The notes under the pieces: model-generated
The model's database searches: none
What the model saw: the letters and a program-made list of their open reading frames with translations, nothing else
Told to the model about the DNA's origin: nothing
Origin: an uncultured Eubacterium sp.
GTDB lineage: Bacteria > Bacillota > Clostridia > Lachnospirales > Lachnospiraceae
Length of the DNA: 64,000 bases
NCBI GenBank assembly: GCA_910584795.1
Contig: CAJUBZ010000002.1
Coordinates: 1 to 64,000 of the forward strand
Direction: 5' to 3'
Part shown: positions 62,386 through 64,000 of the stretch, in pieces
Layout: each line of letters starts with the position of its first letter
How positions within the stretch are numbered: position 1 is the stretch's first letter
Translations under genes and position numbers: made by a program

Positions 62386-62721
62386 ATGGTTAAAAGAAAA
62401 TATTTAAAGGTTCTGTTATGTATTGTTCTGGCTGTTATGACAGCTTTTGTCATTACGGAATCTGCATATGCGGCAGGGGATGTATCTACAGCGATTGAAA
62501 AGACTTGGAAAACTGCACAGACACAGGTAAAGAATGTAGTCAACAATGTTGTGTTTCCGGTGATTGATATGATTCTGGCGATTCTGTTTTTTGTGAAACT
62601 TGGAACCGCCTATTTTGATTACAGAAAGCATGGACAGTTTGAATTTACAGCTCCGGCGATTTTGTTTGCCTGTCTGATTTTCACCCTGACCGCCCCCCTT
62701 TATATCTGGTCGGTTCTGTAA
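62386..62721 (+). CDS. DUF3852-like small membrane protein, conjugation-channel component
   Basis: 111 aa. Signal peptide or first TM (residues 9-29), a short helical region (TAIEKTWKTAQTQVKNVVNNVV), and two more hydrophobic segments (VIDMILAILFFVKLG; APAILFACLIFTLTAP). Size and topology resemble VirB2/pilin-like T4SS proteins; DUF3852 is recalled. It lies directly upstream of the VirB6-like gene. TGGAGG precedes the ATG. Confidence 0.8.
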   Translation: MVKRKYLKVLLCIVLAVMTAFVITESAYAAGDVSTAIEKTWKTAQTQVKNVVNNVVFPVIDMILAILFFVKLGTAYFDYRKHGQFEFTAPAILFACLIFTLTAPLYIWSVL

Positions 62722-62726
62722 GAGTG

Positions 62727-62764
62727 AACAGGACTGTTTCCAAAAAAGAAACAGTCCTGTTTTA
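62727..62764 (+). terminator. Hairpin between the DUF3852-like and VirB6-like genes
   Basis: AACAGGACTGTTTC and GAAACAGTCCTGTT are perfect complements with loop CAAAAAA and TTTT downstream. It would partly separate the pilin-like gene's expression from the following channel genes. Confidence 0.9.
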
Positions 62765-62768
62765 GGAG

Positions 62769-63710
62769 GTGATAATTATTTTTGACTGGTTAGGATATAT
62801 CATTGGCGGCGTGGGAGATGCCATTGGCGGTGTATTTGACGGAATTGGCTCACAAATATCGGATGCAATATGGGATGCCATGCTTCAGTGGTTCTACAAT
62901 ACAATATTTGATGCAATTGCGGATTTCTTTACAATGATGGGAAATATGGGAGCAGATATTTTTGACTTGAAATGGGTACAGGCAACAATTCAGTTATTTA
63001 TTCTCTTTGGATGGTCGCTGTTTGCGGCGGGAATGATTGTAGCAGTGTTTGATGTAGCAATTGAATACCAGAGCGGAAGGGCAGATATTAAAAATACTGC
63101 AATCAACGTATTAAAAGGATTTTTTGCGTGTTCTCTGTTTGGGATCGTACCGGTAGAACTGTATAAGTTCTGCATCAGTCTGCAGAATACTTTTGCAGGT
63201 GACCTTACCCGTATTTTTTCAGGTGAGCAGCATCTTGGACTGGCAGAATTAAGCACGAAAGTTTTAAAGCGGTGCTTTATGGTGTCAGGAGGGGCGGCTT
63301 TTGATCTTTTTCATCTGCTTTCAATGATCGCATTTGCATACTGTGTAGTAAAAATTTTCTTTGCAAATATCAAAAGAGGAGGGATTCTTTTAATTCAGAT
63401 GTCCGTAGGGGCATTGTATATGTTTAGTGTGCCAAGAGGATACACGGATGGCTTTAATCAATGGATGAAGCAGATTGCAGCGCTGTGTCTGACCGCCTTT
63501 ATGCAGACAACGTTGTTGTTTTTGGGACTTTTAACGTTTAAAGGAAATATGCTTCTGGCACTGGGCATTATGCTGGCTGCCAACGAAGTGCCGAGAATTG
63601 CACAGCAGTTTGGATTGGACTCTTCTGTGAAAGTAAACATGATGAGTGTAGTTCATGCAACGACAACAGCAGTCAATATGACACGCTCTGTAGCAAATGC
63701 AGTGAAATAA
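62769..63710 (+). CDS. VirB6/TrbL-like conjugation channel protein
   Basis: 313 aa if read from GTG 62769, though this GTG is part of the AGGAGGTG ribosome binding site, so the real start may be ATT at 62775 or 62778. N-terminal amphipathic repeats (GGVGDAIGGVFDGIGSQISDAI) are followed by about five membrane segments (WVQATIQLFILFGWSLFAAGMIVAVF, ACSLFGIVPVELYKF, LSMIAFAYCVVKIFF, GGILLIQMSVGALYMF, LTAFMQTTLLFLGLLTF). It fits the polytopic VirB6-type protein of ICE type IV secretion. Confidence 0.82.
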   Translation: MIIIFDWLGYIIGGVGDAIGGVFDGIGSQISDAIWDAMLQWFYNTIFDAIADFFTMMGNMGADIFDLKWVQATIQLFILFGWSLFAAGMIVAVFDVAIEYQSGRADIKNTAINVLKGFFACSLFGIVPVELYKFCISLQNTFAGDLTRIFSGEQHLGLAELSTKVLKRCFMVSGGAAFDLFHLLSMIAFAYCVVKIFFANIKRGGILLIQMSVGALYMFSVPRGYTDGFNQWMKQIAALCLTAFMQTTLLFLGLLTFKGNMLLALGIMLAANEVPRIAQQFGLDSSVKVNMMSVVHATTTAVNMTRSVANAVK

Positions 63711-63809
63711 TGATTTTAAAAGAAAATATATGGTGTTTGATTTATTCGATTTGACTGGATTATTGAAAATAGTTGTGGTATGGTCTGTTGCTTGAAAGGA
63801 GGAAAAGTT

Positions 63810-64000
63810 ATGGGTTTTTTTACAGAACTGTTTAATGGAAGGCTTCATCCCATTGAGGAGTATGCACCAAAATCTGAAGAATACAAAAATGCATTAAAAG
63901 AATCCGGCAGGTTAAGGGAGGCCTTAATAGACACATTGTCGCAAGATCAGATAGGTCTTCTGAATATTTATATGGATACCCATACGACAGCAGAAGGTTA
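63810..64000 (+). CDS. ICE protein, N-terminal part (runs off the window)
   Basis: ATG 63810 follows AAAGGAGG. The visible 63 codons read MGFFTELFNGRLHPIEEY, then PKSEEYKNALKESGRLREAL and LSQDQIGLLNIYMDTHTT. It is soluble and helical and resembles small ICE proteins of the DUF6809 kind (recalled, unchecked). The 100 bp before it (63711-63809) holds no gene. The stop is outside the window. Confidence 0.7.
   Translation, partial: MGFFTELFNGRLHPIEEYAPKSEEYKNALKESGRLREALIDTLSQDQIGLLNIYMDTHTTAEG

Overview
The window reads as chromosome of a low-GC, spore-forming Gram-positive anaerobe, most likely a gut Lachnospiraceae. The support is a spoIID/spoIIQ-like sporulation pair, the ferredoxin:NADP transhydrogenase NfnAB, a PerR/rubrerythrin oxidative-stress operon, a T-box-controlled ileS, and large secreted carbohydrate-related proteins with Thr-rich linkers and Lys-rich tails. 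Genus cannot be fixed from the sequence alone.

Layout. (1) 1-13354 is a secretome locus: the tail of one protein and two small secreted proteins with the same Lys-rich C-terminal module, two tiny leaderless peptides (49 and 60 aa), a CotH-kinase mega-protein of about 3,400 aa, and a smaller secreted protein that shares the mega-protein's C-terminal domain. (2) 13508-25834 is housekeeping: T-box plus ileS, glgP, spoIID/spoIIQ-like, glpK, an ECF substrate-binding component and a YwlG-family protein. A 1.1 kb non-coding island at 19945-21075 interrupts it. (3) 25949-29470 holds tRNA-Pro, a HipA-like kinase paired with an unusual HTH protein, a histidine phosphatase, rubrerythrin and PerR. (4) 29764-41029 holds a GH128-type secreted glucanase, nfnAB, a decayed type III toxin-antitoxin locus, an SGNH hydrolase, a 1,215-aa discoidin-domain protein and purA. 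(5) 41275-53119 is a run of small or housekeeping genes, including Hsp33, a class D-like sortase fused to an N-terminal membrane region, a YerC-family regulator, a DUF1836 protein, PcrA and RlmD. (6) 53069-64000 is the left end of an integrative conjugative element (ICE) inserted in the 3' end of rlmD. It carries a DNA adenine methylase, DUF4314, DUF3789-like, YodL/DUF3846, SpoVG and DUF4406-type genes, a thioester/Cna-B adhesin with an IPQTG sorting signal, and the first conjugation-channel genes. The integrase end lies outside the window.

The most unusual content is non-coding. Intergenic regions carry families of structured elements whose members keep the same length and folding plan but have different arm sequences that still pair. 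These are two inverted 302-bp copies (19948-20249, 20704-21005), four elements of 133-143 bp (28358, 32305, 34718, 41502), and a looser set of long hairpins followed by short repeats (13857, 41044, 48415). Between the two 302-bp elements lie four tandem units with an exact 74-bp period, each bounded by ATTACACGTA/TACGTGTAAT. At 34987-35278 a consensus promoter, two 35-bp direct repeats, a terminator and a 27-codon ORF resembling the start of ToxN/AbiQ/CptN toxins form a degenerate type III toxin-antitoxin locus.

All family names are assigned by reading motifs. No database search was run, and names I am recalling without a diagnostic motif are flagged in the entries.
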